Shown piece by piece: positions 1-6,781 of a stretch of DNA of 26,041 nucleotides. Positions within the stretch are counted from its first letter, which is position 1, and every line of letters starts with the position of its first letter. The stretch spans positions 1 to 26,041 of the forward strand of contig JBKPRX010000075.1 in NCBI GenBank assembly GCA_046734795.1, read 5' to 3'. The translations under genes and the position numbers were made by a program. Source of the DNA: JBKPRX01 sp046734795. Lineage in GTDB: Bacteria > Actinomycetota > Thermoleophilia > Gaiellales > Gaiellaceae. The notes beneath the pieces are model-generated. The model saw only the letters and a program-made list of their open reading frames with translations. It was not told where the DNA came from and made no database searches.

Positions 1-161
1 AGCCGAGCTCCGACTGCGAGTTCGCCAGGCGCCTCGACGATCCGGAAGCGGAGCCAAGGCGGCGTGATCCGCTCGAGGTTGCGAGCGTCGGCGAAGAATG
101 CAAACGCCTGCTCCGGCGGAACGGGAACGGCCTGCGTCCGCTCGAGCGAGTACTCCGTCAC
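1..161 (-). CDS. SRPBCC (START/Bet v1-like) family protein, C-terminally truncated by window edge
   Basis: Read on the minus strand from a GTG at 161, the frame is open to the window edge and gives about 53 residues. They begin VTEYSLERTQAVPVPPEQ, then a run AFAFFADARNLERITPPW. An opening beta strand, then a V-P-x-x-x-A-F-x-F-F-x-D-x-x-N-L-x-x-I-T-P-P-W helix, is typical of SRPBCC ligand-binding proteins (polyketide cyclase/dehydrase-like). They form a hydrophobic cavity; the ligand cannot be told from this fragment. It lies 38 bases downstream of the amidotransferase stop on the same strand, so the two may be co-transcribed. No good Shine-Dalgarno is visible before this GTG and the frame stays open upstream, so the start is the least certain part. 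Confidence 0.7.
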   Translation of the reverse strand, partial: MTEYSLERTQAVPVPPEQAFAFFADARNLERITPPWLRFRIVEAPGELAVGAR

Positions 162-199
162 GCGGCGGTAGCGACGGCGCGCCGAGTCCGCGTCCGCGG

Positions 200-901
200 C
201 TAGATCGTCGCGCGGCTGCGGGCCGCGACGTCGCAGAAGCCTTCGCAGAGCGTGCGGCCGAGGTCGTTCCATTCGTCCATGCGCACGCGCGTCTCCGCCT
301 TCAGCGCTTCGCCGTCGACGTCCGGGTCGTCTTTGTCGTCGATCCAGCGCTCGACCTGCTCGTGCGTGACCTCGGGATGGAACTGGACGCCCCACACGCG
401 CTCCCCGAGCCGGAACGCCTGCGTGCAACTCGCGCTCCGCGCGAGCTCGATTGCGCCCGCGGGAACGCCGAACGTGTAGCGGTGCCACTCGAACGCGTGA
501 AACCGGCGCGGCAGCTGCCCGAGCAACGGGTCTTGCACGCCGTCATCTGTGAGCTCGACCTCGACCCAGCCGATCTCCGGCTCCGCCGCGGGGCCGATCC
601 ATGCGTGCGCCGCCTTCGCGATCAGCTGCACGCCGAGGCAGATCCCGAGCGTCGGCGTACCGAGATCGAGCAACCGCTGGAGGAAGAAGTTCTCTTCGCG
701 AAGCCACGGATGCCGATCGTCCTGGTCGGCATGCATCGCTCCGCCGAAGACCAAGACCGCGTCGTACGAGTCGAGCGGCAGCGGCAGCGGCGACCCCCAG
801 GCGAGGCTCCACTCGTCGAGACGGTGTCCGTTCTCTCGGACGATCTCGCCGTAGAGCTCCGCGCGGGCGTTCTCGCCGTGGATGACCGCAAGGACATCCA
901 T
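200..901 (-). CDS. Class I glutamine amidotransferase (GATase1-like, stand-alone)
   Basis: A 233-residue stand-alone class I glutamine amidotransferase domain. The nucleophile elbow is G-I-C-L-G with Cys about residue 88; the other catalytic residues are in F-H-P-E-V-T (His about 175, Glu about 177). An oxyanion-type FGGAM motif lies near residue 52. Such domains hydrolyse glutamine to give ammonia or act on related gamma-glutamyl compounds. This one resembles GMP-synthase-like stand-alone GATases, with no synthetase domain attached or adjacent, so the acceptor is unknown. The real guaA is elsewhere in the window (12159-13736), so this is not the GMP synthase subunit. ATG at 901 follows the DUF72 stop by 11 bases, so the genes are probably one operon. 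After the catalytic Glu comes a C-terminal helical region rich in Asp/Glu/Arg. Confidence 0.88.
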   Translation of the reverse strand: MDVLAVIHGENARAELYGEIVRENGHRLDEWSLAWGSPLPLPLDSYDAVLVFGGAMHADQDDRHPWLREENFFLQRLLDLGTPTLGICLGVQLIAKAAHAWIGPAAEPEIGWVEVELTDDGVQDPLLGQLPRRFHAFEWHRYTFGVPAGAIELARSASCTQAFRLGERVWGVQFHPEVTHEQVERWIDDKDDPDVDGEALKAETRVRMDEWNDLGRTLCEGFCDVAARSRATI

Positions 902-912
902 CCGGCTGGAGT

Positions 913-1860
913 CTACGTTGCCGCGCCGGTCGCCGGCACGCGCGCCGCGTCGAGCAGCCGCTTCAGCTGCGCCGCGTTCGTCGCCGCCTGAGCCACTCGG
1001 CCGCCGTCACCGCGTGGGCTCGGCGAGCTCGAGTTGTTGTTGAAGAACGCGAACGCCTGCTCGGCCTCGCCCGCGAGCTCGCGGAGCGGCTCGACCCATT
1101 CGCCGAGCTCGTCGTCCGAATACAGGTAGTCGAATCGCTCGGCCGCGCTGCCGCCACGCTTGTTCCACGTGCCGAGGTTCCGTCCGTGAAAGCGGACGTA
1201 CAGCATGCGCGAGGTCAACGCCAACACCGTGGGCACGAGATTGCGCGCAGTGTCCGAGCGCGGTGCGTCGACGACCACGTGCGTCGCGTGCAAGCGCTCG
1301 AGGAACGCAAGCGTGTCCGAGCGTTTCTCCTCGTCCAGCCAGTCGCGGTGGCGGAACTCGACGAGCAGCTCGTGGTCGCCGAGCTGTTCGCGCGCCCACT
1401 CGAGGTACTCGTACGACGCCGGCTTCGGCACGACATACGCAGGCAGCTGGAACAAGATGCCGCCGAGCTTCTCTTGCGCGCGTAACGGCTCGAGCGCTTC
1501 GAGGAAGCGCCGGAAGAGCTCGGCGCGAACTTCGCGCGACGGGCGCTCGACTCGGCCGCGGTCGTCGACCTGCACGGAGTCGCGCAGATCAGGCGGCAGT
1601 TGCTCGAGCTTCACCGGGTGCCGTGTCAGCGGCGCGAAGGCCTTGACATGCATCGTGAACTCCGCCGGCGTCCGCTCCGCCCAGCCCTCGACCATCGACA
1701 CATCGGGCAGGCGATAGAACGTCGAATCCACCTCGACCGTGTCGAATCGCTCCGCGTAGTAGCGCAAGCGTTCCTTCGCGGAGGTGCCGCGCGGATAGAA
1801 GTACTTCGAGAGCGCCTCGTCGGCCCACGAGCAGGTACCGATGCGGATCGCGGCAGGCAT
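913..1860 (-). CDS. DUF72 (YecE-like) family protein
   Basis: A 315-residue protein starting MPAAIRIGTCSWADEALSKY. The N-terminal G-T-C-S-W followed by YFYP and an R-L-x-Y-Y-A-x-x-F-x-T-V-E-V-D-S-T-F-Y block is the hallmark of DUF72/YecE, a TIM-barrel family of unknown biochemical function. Later family features are FTMHVKAF, GGILFQLP, LLVEFRHRDW, VRFHGRN and the near C-terminal AFAFFNNN. The length fits the family. The frame stays open far upstream, but the ATG at 1858-1860 puts the N terminus exactly where the family begins. It diverges from murI with only 27 bases between start codons; a TACGAT -10-like box lies nine bases before this ATG on the minus strand. The amidotransferase gene follows 11 bases after its stop. 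Confidence 0.88.
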   Translation of the reverse strand: MPAAIRIGTCSWADEALSKYFYPRGTSAKERLRYYAERFDTVEVDSTFYRLPDVSMVEGWAERTPAEFTMHVKAFAPLTRHPVKLEQLPPDLRDSVQVDDRGRVERPSREVRAELFRRFLEALEPLRAQEKLGGILFQLPAYVVPKPASYEYLEWAREQLGDHELLVEFRHRDWLDEEKRSDTLAFLERLHATHVVVDAPRSDTARNLVPTVLALTSRMLYVRFHGRNLGTWNKRGGSAAERFDYLYSDDELGEWVEPLRELAGEAEQAFAFFNNNSSSPSPRGDGGRVAQAATNAAQLKRLLDAARVPATGAAT

Positions 1861-1869
1861 TCCAGCCCG

Positions 1870-1879
1870 ATCGTAGAAT
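1870..1879. promoter_or_regulatory. Overlapping divergent -10 boxes for the DUF72 gene and murI
   Basis: Within the 27 bases between the two start codons, the plus strand has TAGAAT (1874-1879), eight bases before the murI ATG. The minus strand has TACGAT (1875 down to 1870), nine bases before the DUF72 ATG. The boxes share the TA at 1874-1875. No convincing -35 is visible. Transcription from either would start at or very near the start codon, so both mRNAs would be leaderless or nearly so. This rests on sequence only. Confidence 0.5.
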
Positions 1880-1887
1880 CGGCGGCC

Positions 1888-2706
1888 ATGGACGCGCGTC
1901 CCGTGGGGGTGTTCGACTCCGGCGTCGGCGGCCTCACCGTCTTGCACGAATGCCTGGTGACGCTGCCGCACGAGGATTTCGTCTACCTCGGCGACCACGC
2001 CCGGCTGCCGTACGGGCCGCGGCCGCTGGACGAGATCCGCCTGTTTGCGCGCGAGATCGGCGCGTTCCTCGAGGCGCAGGACGTGAAGCTGATCGTCGCC
2101 GCGTGCAACGCCGCGACCTCCGCCGCGTTGCCGCAGCTCCAGGCCGAGCTCGACGTTCCGGTCGTCGGCGTGATCGCGCCGGAAGCGCGCGCTGCCGTTC
2201 GCGCGACGCGCAACCGCCGCATCGGCCTGCTCGCGACGCAGGCCACCGTGCGCGCGGGCCGATACGCAGAGCACGTGCGCGCCCTCGACGCCGGCGCCGA
2301 GCTCGTCGCGGTTCCGTGTCCGCAGCTCGTGCCGCTCATCGAGCACGACGCGCCGTTCGAGGAGACACTCGCCGCCGTGCGCGAGTACGCCGAGCCGCTC
2401 AAGACGGCGAACGTCGACACGGTCATCCTCGGCTGCACCCACTACCCGCTGATCCGGCCGATCCTGCAGCGCGTGTTCGGCCGCGGCGTGACGCTCGTTT
2501 TCTCCGCAGACGAGACTGCACGCGAGGTCGCCGAGACGCTCGCGCGCAAAGGCTTCGAGAACGACCCCGCGCGCGAGGGCTCGTATCGCTTCCTCACGAC
2601 CGGAGACCCGGCCGCCTTCCGCGTGCAAGGTCGCCGGTTCCTGCAGCTTCCGATCGGCGAGGTCGAGCACGTCGCGCTGGCCGAGCTCGAGGCGGCAGCC
2701 GCGTGA
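1888..2706 (+). CDS. murI: Glutamate racemase
   Basis: 272 residues, the usual length. It interconverts L- and D-glutamate, supplying D-Glu for the peptidoglycan stem peptide in the cytoplasm. The N terminus carries the substrate-binding V-F-D-S-G-V-G-G-L-T-V motif (Asp10, Ser11), then Y-L-G-D-H-A-R-L-P-Y-G. The two catalytic cysteines are in V-A-A-C-N-A-A-T-S (Cys73) and L-G-C-T-H-Y-P-L (Cys183). ATG 1888 is chosen because the family begins a few residues before VGVFDSG; the open frame upstream is antisense to the DUF72 gene. It is the first gene of an apparent operon murI-rph-mgtC-rdgB; its stop overlaps the next start by one base. murI next to rph and the RdgB gene is a conserved actinobacterial arrangement. 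Confidence 0.96.
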   Translation: MDARPVGVFDSGVGGLTVLHECLVTLPHEDFVYLGDHARLPYGPRPLDEIRLFAREIGAFLEAQDVKLIVAACNAATSAALPQLQAELDVPVVGVIAPEARAAVRATRNRRIGLLATQATVRAGRYAEHVRALDAGAELVAVPCPQLVPLIEHDAPFEETLAAVREYAEPLKTANVDTVILGCTHYPLIRPILQRVFGRGVTLVFSADETAREVAETLARKGFENDPAREGSYRFLTTGDPAAFRVQGRRFLQLPIGEVEHVALAELEAAAA

Positions 2707-3416
2707 TGCGCTCCGACGGGCGCCGCGCGAACGAGCTGAGGCCGATCGAGGCGGAGCTCGACTTCCTCGAGCAGCCGCACGGCTCGGTTCTTTGGTCGCA
2801 GGGAAAGACGAAGGTGCTGTGCACTGCGACGCTCGACGAAGGCGTGCCCCGCTGGCTCGCGCGCTCGGGTCGCGGCTGGGTGACTGCGGAGTACTCGCTC
2901 TTGCCTGCTTCGACCGGTGACCGCACGGAGCGCGAGGCGAGCCGCGGCAAGCAGGGCGGACGCACGATCGAGATCCAGCGGTTGATCGGACGCGCCGTTC
3001 GCTCGATCTTCGACTTCGAGGCGCTCGGAGAGCGGACGCTGTGGCTGGACTGCGACGTGCTCCAAGCCGATGGCGGTACCCGTTGCGCATCGATCTGCGG
3101 CGCCTATGTCGCGGCGCGGCGCGCGCTCGACCGCTTCGGACTCTCGAAGGCGCTCTCCGGCTCCGTCGCCGCGGTCTCCGTCGGCGTCGTCGATGGTGTG
3201 CCGATCCTCGACCTCGACTACTCCGAGGACTCGACCGCCGAGACCGACATGAACGTCGTGATGACGGCCGACGGCCGGCTCGTGGAGGTGCAGGCGACGG
3301 CGGAGCGCGACCCGTTCACGCGCGAGCTCTTGGACGAGCTGCTCGAGCTCGCAGCCGTGGGCATCGCCGAGATCGGCGACCGGCAGGACGAGCTCGCCGC
3401 CGCACCGCTCGCCTGA
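2706..3416 (+). CDS. rph: Ribonuclease PH
   Basis: 236 residues. RNase PH is a phosphorolytic 3'-to-5' exoribonuclease that trims the 3' ends of tRNA precursors; it forms a hexameric ring in the cytoplasm. Diagnostic blocks in order are M-R-S-D-G-R at the N terminus, S-Q-G-K-T-K-V-L-C-T-A, a W-V-T-A-E-Y-S-L-L-P-A-S-T stretch followed by arginines, E-I-Q-R-L-I-G-R-A-V-R, D-C-D-V-L-Q-A-D-G-G-T-R (phosphate and metal site region) and PILDLDYSEDSTAETDMNVV. ATG 2706 overlaps the murI stop (TGATG), which suggests translational coupling. A GTG immediately upstream (2703) is also in frame and would add one residue. The MgtC gene follows after two bases. Confidence 0.96.
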   Translation: MRSDGRRANELRPIEAELDFLEQPHGSVLWSQGKTKVLCTATLDEGVPRWLARSGRGWVTAEYSLLPASTGDRTEREASRGKQGGRTIEIQRLIGRAVRSIFDFEALGERTLWLDCDVLQADGGTRCASICGAYVAARRALDRFGLSKALSGSVAAVSVGVVDGVPILDLDYSEDSTAETDMNVVMTADGRLVEVQATAERDPFTRELLDELLELAAVGIAEIGDRQDELAAAPLA

Positions 3417-3418
3417 CG

Positions 3419-4117
3419 ATGAGCGCCGCCGCCGTGCCGACGCTCGATCTCGGCGAGCTGACGCTGCGGCTACTCGTCGCTGCGGTGCTGGGCGGGGCGA
3501 TCGGATTCGAGCGCGAGATGCGAGAACGCGAAGCGGGGCTTCGCACGCACATCCTCGTCAGTGTCGGCTCCTCGCTCTTCACGGTCATCTCTGCGTACGG
3601 GTTCAGCGAGTTCTTCCAGAGCGGGATCGCGACCGGCCGCGTCGATCCGACCCGCATCGCAGCGCAGATAGTCAGCGGCATCGGCTTCCTCGGCGCGGGC
3701 GCGATCATCACCCAAGGGCTGACGGTGCGGGGCCTGACGACGGCGGCGACGCTCTGGCTCGTCGCCGCGATCGGCATGGCCTCCGGCGCGGGCTACTGGA
3801 GCGCCGCCCTGATCGCAACCGCCCTCGCGCTCCTGTCGCTCGGCCCGCTCCGCATCGCAAGTCACCGGCTCATCCGGCGTTACCGGCCGGAGACCGGCCG
3901 GCTCGTCATCGAGCTGCCCGGCGGCACGAGTCCGGCGAGCGTCGTCGAGACGATCGAGCGCTTCGGCGGTCGCCTCGAGGCGATGGAGGTGAGCCATGAG
4001 GGCGACCGACGTCGTGTCGAGCTCGCGGTGCAACTTCAAAACGAGCGTCAGGCGCCGGCGCTCGTCGCAACCGTGACCGACGTCGAAGGCGTGCTCGCTG
4101 TGCGGTGGACCGAATAA
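3419..4117 (+). CDS. MgtC/SapB family membrane protein
   Basis: 232 residues. The N-terminal two thirds is an MgtC/SapB domain: L-L-V-A-A-V-L-G-G-A-I-G-F-E-R-E followed by REAGLRTHILVSVGSSLF, then Q-I-V-S-G-I-G-F-L-G-A-G-A-I and a T-V-R-G-L-T-T-A-A-T-L-W block, all family signatures. About four membrane segments are apparent (near residues 10-28, 45-65, 85-105, 112-145). After R-R-Y-R-P-E (about 158) comes a soluble beta-alpha-beta domain resembling the ACT-like C terminus of MgtC. The family is associated with growth at low magnesium and, in pathogens, with inhibition of ATP synthase; the transported or bound ligand is unsettled. Its ATG lies two bases after the rph stop and its end overlaps the next start by 13 bases, so it is operon-internal. 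No Mg2+-sensing leader is visible. Confidence 0.92.
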   Translation: MSAAAVPTLDLGELTLRLLVAAVLGGAIGFEREMREREAGLRTHILVSVGSSLFTVISAYGFSEFFQSGIATGRVDPTRIAAQIVSGIGFLGAGAIITQGLTVRGLTTAATLWLVAAIGMASGAGYWSAALIATALALLSLGPLRIASHRLIRRYRPETGRLVIELPGGTSPASVVETIERFGGRLEAMEVSHEGDRRRVELAVQLQNERQAPALVATVTDVEGVLAVRWTE

Positions 4118-4674
4118 CCGCACTCCTGTGCTCGCAGAACGAGCACAAGCTTCGCGAGCTTCGACGTGTTCTTCCCGAGTGGACGCTCGACCTCTTGCCG
4201 GCGGCGGACTATCCGCCCGAGACAGGCGCGACCTATTACGACAACGCGCTCGCGAAAGCACGTTTCGGACGCACGCTCGCGCCGCCGGGCTCGTGGGTGC
4301 TCGGCGAGGACTCGGGGGTCGAGGTCGTGGCGCTCCGTGGCGGTCCCGGCATCTACACGGCCCGTTTCGGCCGCGACGATCCAGTCGGCCGGATGCTCGC
4401 GACGCTCGAAGACGTGACGGGCGAAGGCCGTCGCGCCCGCTACGTCTGCGAGCTCGTCGCCCTCGCAACCGACGGGACTGAACACCGCGGCACGGGCGTC
4501 CTCGAAGGCCGCATCGCGACCGAGCCCGCCGGCACCGAAGGTTTCGGCTACGACCCGATCTTCGTTCCGGACGGCGAGACGAAGACCGTCGCTCAGCTCG
4601 GCGACGAGTGGAAAGCCGCCGGTAATTCGCACCGCGCGAGAGCGGCTAGTGCTCTCGTTGGAGCGTTGGGCTGA
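4105..4674 (+). CDS. rdgB: RdgB/HAM1-family non-canonical purine NTP pyrophosphatase
   Basis: 189 residues. This family hydrolyses dITP, dXTP and ITP to the monophosphate and pyrophosphate, keeping deaminated purines out of DNA. The N-terminal S-Q-N-E-H-K-L-R-E matches the family's nucleotide-binding T-x-N-x-x-K-x-x-E, with Ser for the usual Thr. Other blocks are T-Y-Y-D-N-A-L-A-K-A, the central G-E-D-S-G-V-E-V-V-A-L-x-G-x-P-G-I-Y-T-A-R and E-G-F-G-Y-D-P-I-F. GTG 4105 lies inside the end of the MgtC gene (13-base overlap) and puts SQNEHK at residue 10. The 3' end overlaps the convergent YihY gene by 29 bases. A pairing with rph is common in bacteria. Confidence 0.94.
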   Translation: MDRITALLCSQNEHKLRELRRVLPEWTLDLLPAADYPPETGATYYDNALAKARFGRTLAPPGSWVLGEDSGVEVVALRGGPGIYTARFGRDDPVGRMLATLEDVTGEGRRARYVCELVALATDGTEHRGTGVLEGRIATEPAGTEGFGYDPIFVPDGETKTVAQLGDEWKAAGNSHRARAASALVGALG

Positions 4675-5494
4675 CGACTTCGTCTCGCGACGGCGCGCGA
4701 CTCGCGCGACGCTCCGCGAACCACCAGTTGATCTCGGCGCCGAAGATGATCACGTTCGCCATGACGTACAGCCAAAGGAGCAGGATCGCGGGACCGCCGA
4801 GCACCTGCAGCGTCGGGTTGACGTCGGCGAGCCGAACGAACGACGGCACGACCTGAAACGACGCTTCGAGCACGACAGCCGACGCCGCTGCTCCGGGCAA
4901 CGCATCGGTGAGCGTCACCTCTGCGTTCGGCAGCACGTGATAGACGACGATCAGGAACACGAAGACGCCGAAGAGCGAGACGGCGATCGGGATGCCGTAG
5001 GCGAACACCGCGTTGCCGACGATGCTCGGCGTGTATCTCCGCAATACCTCGACACCGAACGCGCCGACGACGAGGCTCGTGAAGAGCGCGATGAGATCGA
5101 ACGCGACGACGCCGATCGCGATCCCCTTGCCCCGCAGGAACGGACGATTCGGTCGTCCGTAGACGATGTTGAGCGCAGACTCGAGCGAGCTGAAGAGCGA
5201 CATCGACGACCAGAAGAGCGCAAGCCCGCCGATGATCCCGAGCGCGGTCGCGTTCTTCTGCACTTCGCGGACGAGACGCAAGATGCTCGCGAGCGAGCTC
5301 GACGGAAAGGCGCGCTGAAGCTCTTGCACGAGGAAGTCGGACGCGTCGGCGCGATGCGCGAAGCCGAGTAGCGACAACGACAGAAATGTCAGCGGCACGA
5401 AAGAGAGGAGCGCGAAGTACGCGATCATCGCCGCGAGGTGGGTGCCGCGATCGGCGAAGAACTTCTGCATCAGTGTCCGCTTGCGCACCCTCAT
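4646..5494 (-). CDS. YihY/UPF0761 family inner-membrane protein
   Basis: 282 residues with about six hydrophobic segments (near 22-45, 90-112, 128-150, 160-190, 200-222, 235-258). Family marks are H-L-A-A-M-I-A-Y-F-A-L-L-S-F-V-P-L near the N terminus (Y-F-A-L-x-S-x-x-P), a W-S-S-M-S-L-F block, L-P-N-A-E-V and the late PAILLLWLYVMANVIIFGAE followed by INWWF. YihY was once called ribonuclease BN, an assignment since withdrawn; its function is not firmly known. ATG 5494 is chosen because MRVRKRTLMQKFFADRG leads directly into the conserved domain; the long upstream open frame is antisense to other genes. It diverges from the Roadblock gene (35 bases between starts) and converges on rdgB with a 29-base overlap. 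Confidence 0.92.
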   Translation of the reverse strand: MRVRKRTLMQKFFADRGTHLAAMIAYFALLSFVPLTFLSLSLLGFAHRADASDFLVQELQRAFPSSSLASILRLVREVQKNATALGIIGGLALFWSSMSLFSSLESALNIVYGRPNRPFLRGKGIAIGVVAFDLIALFTSLVVGAFGVEVLRRYTPSIVGNAVFAYGIPIAVSLFGVFVFLIVVYHVLPNAEVTLTDALPGAAASAVVLEASFQVVPSFVRLADVNPTLQVLGGPAILLLWLYVMANVIIFGAEINWWFAERRASRAPSRDEVVSPTLQREH

Positions 5495-5501
5495 CGAACC
5501 C

Positions 5502-5520
5502 AGTATCGGCCCTGTATAGG
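5502..5520. promoter_or_regulatory. Putative divergent promoter between the YihY and Roadblock genes
   Basis: The 35-base intergenic stretch holds a TGTATAGG element (5513-5520) that reads TATAGG on the plus strand, nine bases before the Roadblock ATG, and TATACA on the minus strand. A second minus-strand candidate, GATACT (5507 down to 5502), lies seven bases before the YihY ATG. No clear -35 is seen for either. Transcripts would have very short or no leaders. Confidence 0.35.
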
Positions 5521-5529
5521 CTTGACAGC

Positions 5530-5946
5530 ATGGATGCCGCGCAGGCGCTGGCCGACTTGCAAGAGATCTCGTCGCAGATCCAAGCCGCCGTCGTCTTCGA
5601 CGAGGAGGCAACCGTCGTCGCCTCCACGGTCGCCGACGAGGCCCGCTCGCGCGAGCTCGTCGGAGCGGCGGTCGAGCTCCTGTCGGCCGCGTCGGCGTCC
5701 GCGCCGGGCGAGGCCCAGCTCGTGCAGCTCGAGGCTTCGACCGGCGAAGGCAGCGTCTTCGTCGTCCGTGACGCTGGGCGCCGCCTCGTCGCCACGACCG
5801 GACCCGAGCCCACTGTCGGCCTCGTCTTCTACGACCTGAAGAGCTGCCTACGCGCCCTCGACACGGAGCCGGCGAAGCGGCCGCGGAAGCGAAAGACGGC
5901 CGCGGCGAAGAAAGCGCCGACCAAGGAGGCCGGCGATGCAACGTAA
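5530..5946 (+). CDS. Roadblock/LC7-like domain protein with basic C-terminal tail
   Basis: 138 residues. Residues 1-110 look like a Roadblock/LC7 domain: an N-terminal helix (AQALADLQEISSQIQAAVVF), an A-A-V-V-F-D-E-E-A-T-V-V-A-S hairpin, a central helix ending V-E-L-L-S-A-A, and strands G-S-V-F-V-V-R-D then R-R-L-V-A-T-T-G-P-E-P-T-V-G-L-V-F-Y-D-L. Roadblock proteins dimerise and often act with small GTPases; no MglA-like GTPase gene is visible here. From about residue 113 the protein becomes a Lys/Arg/Ala tail (K-R-P-R-K-R-K-T-A-A-A-K-K-A-P-T-K) like histone H1 tails, which could bind nucleic acid or acidic surfaces. The family call is moderate because it rests on fold pattern rather than a signature. 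Its end overlaps the next start by 11 bases. Confidence 0.7.
   Translation: MDAAQALADLQEISSQIQAAVVFDEEATVVASTVADEARSRELVGAAVELLSAASASAPGEAQLVQLEASTGEGSVFVVRDAGRRLVATTGPEPTVGLVFYDLKSCLRALDTEPAKRPRKRKTAAAKKAPTKEAGDAT
5923..5929 (+). promoter_or_regulatory. Shine-Dalgarno AAGGAGG for the small membrane protein
   Basis: AAGGAGG, six bases before the ATG at 5936, lies inside the 3' end of the Roadblock gene. It supports the overlapping start of the downstream small gene. Confidence 0.7.
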
Positions 5947-6148
5947 AGCCCGAACGCTCGTCGGCTTCAGCGCGGGCGTTCTCGCCGGGACGCTGCTCTA
6001 CCGGCGCGGAACGCGCGGTCGGCGCGAGCGCGTCGACCTCTACTTCGACGACGGCTCGATGGTGTCGCTCGCCGAAGGCCAACAGGTGACCGAGACGCTC
6101 CTGCCGATCGCGCGGCGCATTCTCGCCGCCGCGCGGAACGGGCGCTGA
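5936..6148 (+). CDS. Small hypothetical protein with one N-terminal membrane segment
   Basis: 70 residues. A basic start (MQRKAR) precedes a hydrophobic stretch T-L-V-G-F-S-A-G-V-L-A-G-T-L-L-Y (about 7-22), then an Arg-rich stop-transfer (RRGTRGRRER), a short strand V-D-L-Y-F-D-D-G-S-M and a C-terminal amphipathic helix (VTETLLPIARRILAAARN). I do not recognise a family. A consensus Shine-Dalgarno six bases upstream, the overlap with the preceding Roadblock gene and the 7-base gap to pyrE argue that it is a real operon member. It could anchor the Roadblock protein or another partner at the membrane; that is inference only. Confidence 0.75.
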   Translation: MQRKARTLVGFSAGVLAGTLLYRRGTRGRRERVDLYFDDGSMVSLAEGQQVTETLLPIARRILAAARNGR

Positions 6149-6155
6149 CGCCGGC

Positions 6156-6692
6156 GTGACCGACGACGAGCTGCGTGCGGGACTCGTCGAGCACGCCTAC
6201 CTCGAGGGCGACTTCCTGCTGCGCTCGGGCAAACGCTCGAAGTACTACCTCGACAAGTACCGCTTCGAGACACGTCCGGACCTGCTCGCCGCGCTCGGCG
6301 AACGGATCGCTTCCACGGTGCGCGACCACGAGCCGAGCGCGGTGCGGCTCGCGGGTCCCGAGCTCGGCGCCGTCGCGCTTGCCGCCGCCGCGTCGCTGTC
6401 CTCCGGCCTGCCGTTCCTGATCGTCCGCAAGGAGGCGAAGGAATACGGCACGTCCAACCGCATCGAGGGCGTCTACGGCGACGGCGACTGTGTCTGCCTC
6501 GTCGAGGACGTCGTCACCTCCGGCGGAGCGCTTCTCGAGGCGGTCGAAGCCGTCCGTGGGGCGGGCCTCACGGTCAGTACGGCCGTCTGCGTCGTGGACC
6601 GTGAGGAGGGTGGCGCCGACGCGCTCGCCCGCCACGCGGTCCGCCTTCGGCCCCTCTTTCGGGCGAGCGAGCTCCTTGCCCTGCGGAAGTAG
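6156..6692 (+). CDS. pyrE: Orotate phosphoribosyltransferase
   Basis: 178 residues, start GTG. It transfers phosphoribosyl from PRPP to orotate, giving OMP in de novo pyrimidine synthesis. Visible signatures are the F-L-L-R-S-G-K-R-S-K-Y-Y-L-D-K orotate-binding loop near residues 20-34, LAGPELGAVALA, V-R-K-E-A-K-E-Y-G-T (catalytic-loop lysines, about 90-98), and the PRPP-binding C-L-V-E-D-V-V-T-S-G-G-A-L near residue 113. The partner enzyme gene pyrF is at 7156-8085, separated by the HU gene. GTG 6156 follows the preceding small gene by seven bases, so it probably shares the mRNA that starts before the Roadblock gene. The protein is slightly shorter than the roughly 210-residue enterobacterial form but complete. 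Confidence 0.94.
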   Translation: MTDDELRAGLVEHAYLEGDFLLRSGKRSKYYLDKYRFETRPDLLAALGERIASTVRDHEPSAVRLAGPELGAVALAAAASLSSGLPFLIVRKEAKEYGTSNRIEGVYGDGDCVCLVEDVVTSGGALLEAVEAVRGAGLTVSTAVCVVDREEGGADALARHAVRLRPLFRASELLALRK

Positions 6693-6736
6693 CGGAAAAA
6701 CCGCATGGTTGAGCCGCAACCGTCCGATCGCGGTGC

Positions 6737-6742
6737 TACCCT
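6737..6742 (+). promoter_or_regulatory. Putative -10 box for the HU gene
   Basis: TACCCT within the 89-base gap between pyrE and the HU gene, preceded by GC like the GCTACCAT box before rplM. Transcription would start near 6750, leaving a leader of about 30 bases that includes the AGGAG ribosome site at 6771-6775. A -35 is not evident; TTGAGC at 6709 is too far upstream. Confidence 0.35.
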
Positions 6743-6781
6743 CGTCCGCCGTGGGCCTAATAACGACAGAAGGAGAGGCAC

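Noticed and set aside
200..901. Amidotransferase as the glutaminase subunit of a split GMP synthase
   Set aside because: A complete two-domain guaA is present at 12159-13736 and no ATP-pyrophosphatase gene adjoins this one.
1861..3090. Minus-strand open frame extending the DUF72 protein upstream by more than 400 residues
   Set aside because: It runs antisense through murI and rph, is Arg/Ala-rich without family likeness, and the DUF72 family starts at the ATG at 1860. High G+C keeps such shadow frames open.
5522..5527. TTGACA, a perfect -35 hexamer, just before the Roadblock ATG
   Set aside because: It is two bases from the start codon, so a matching -10 would lie inside the gene; no such -10 is evident. 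Probably chance.
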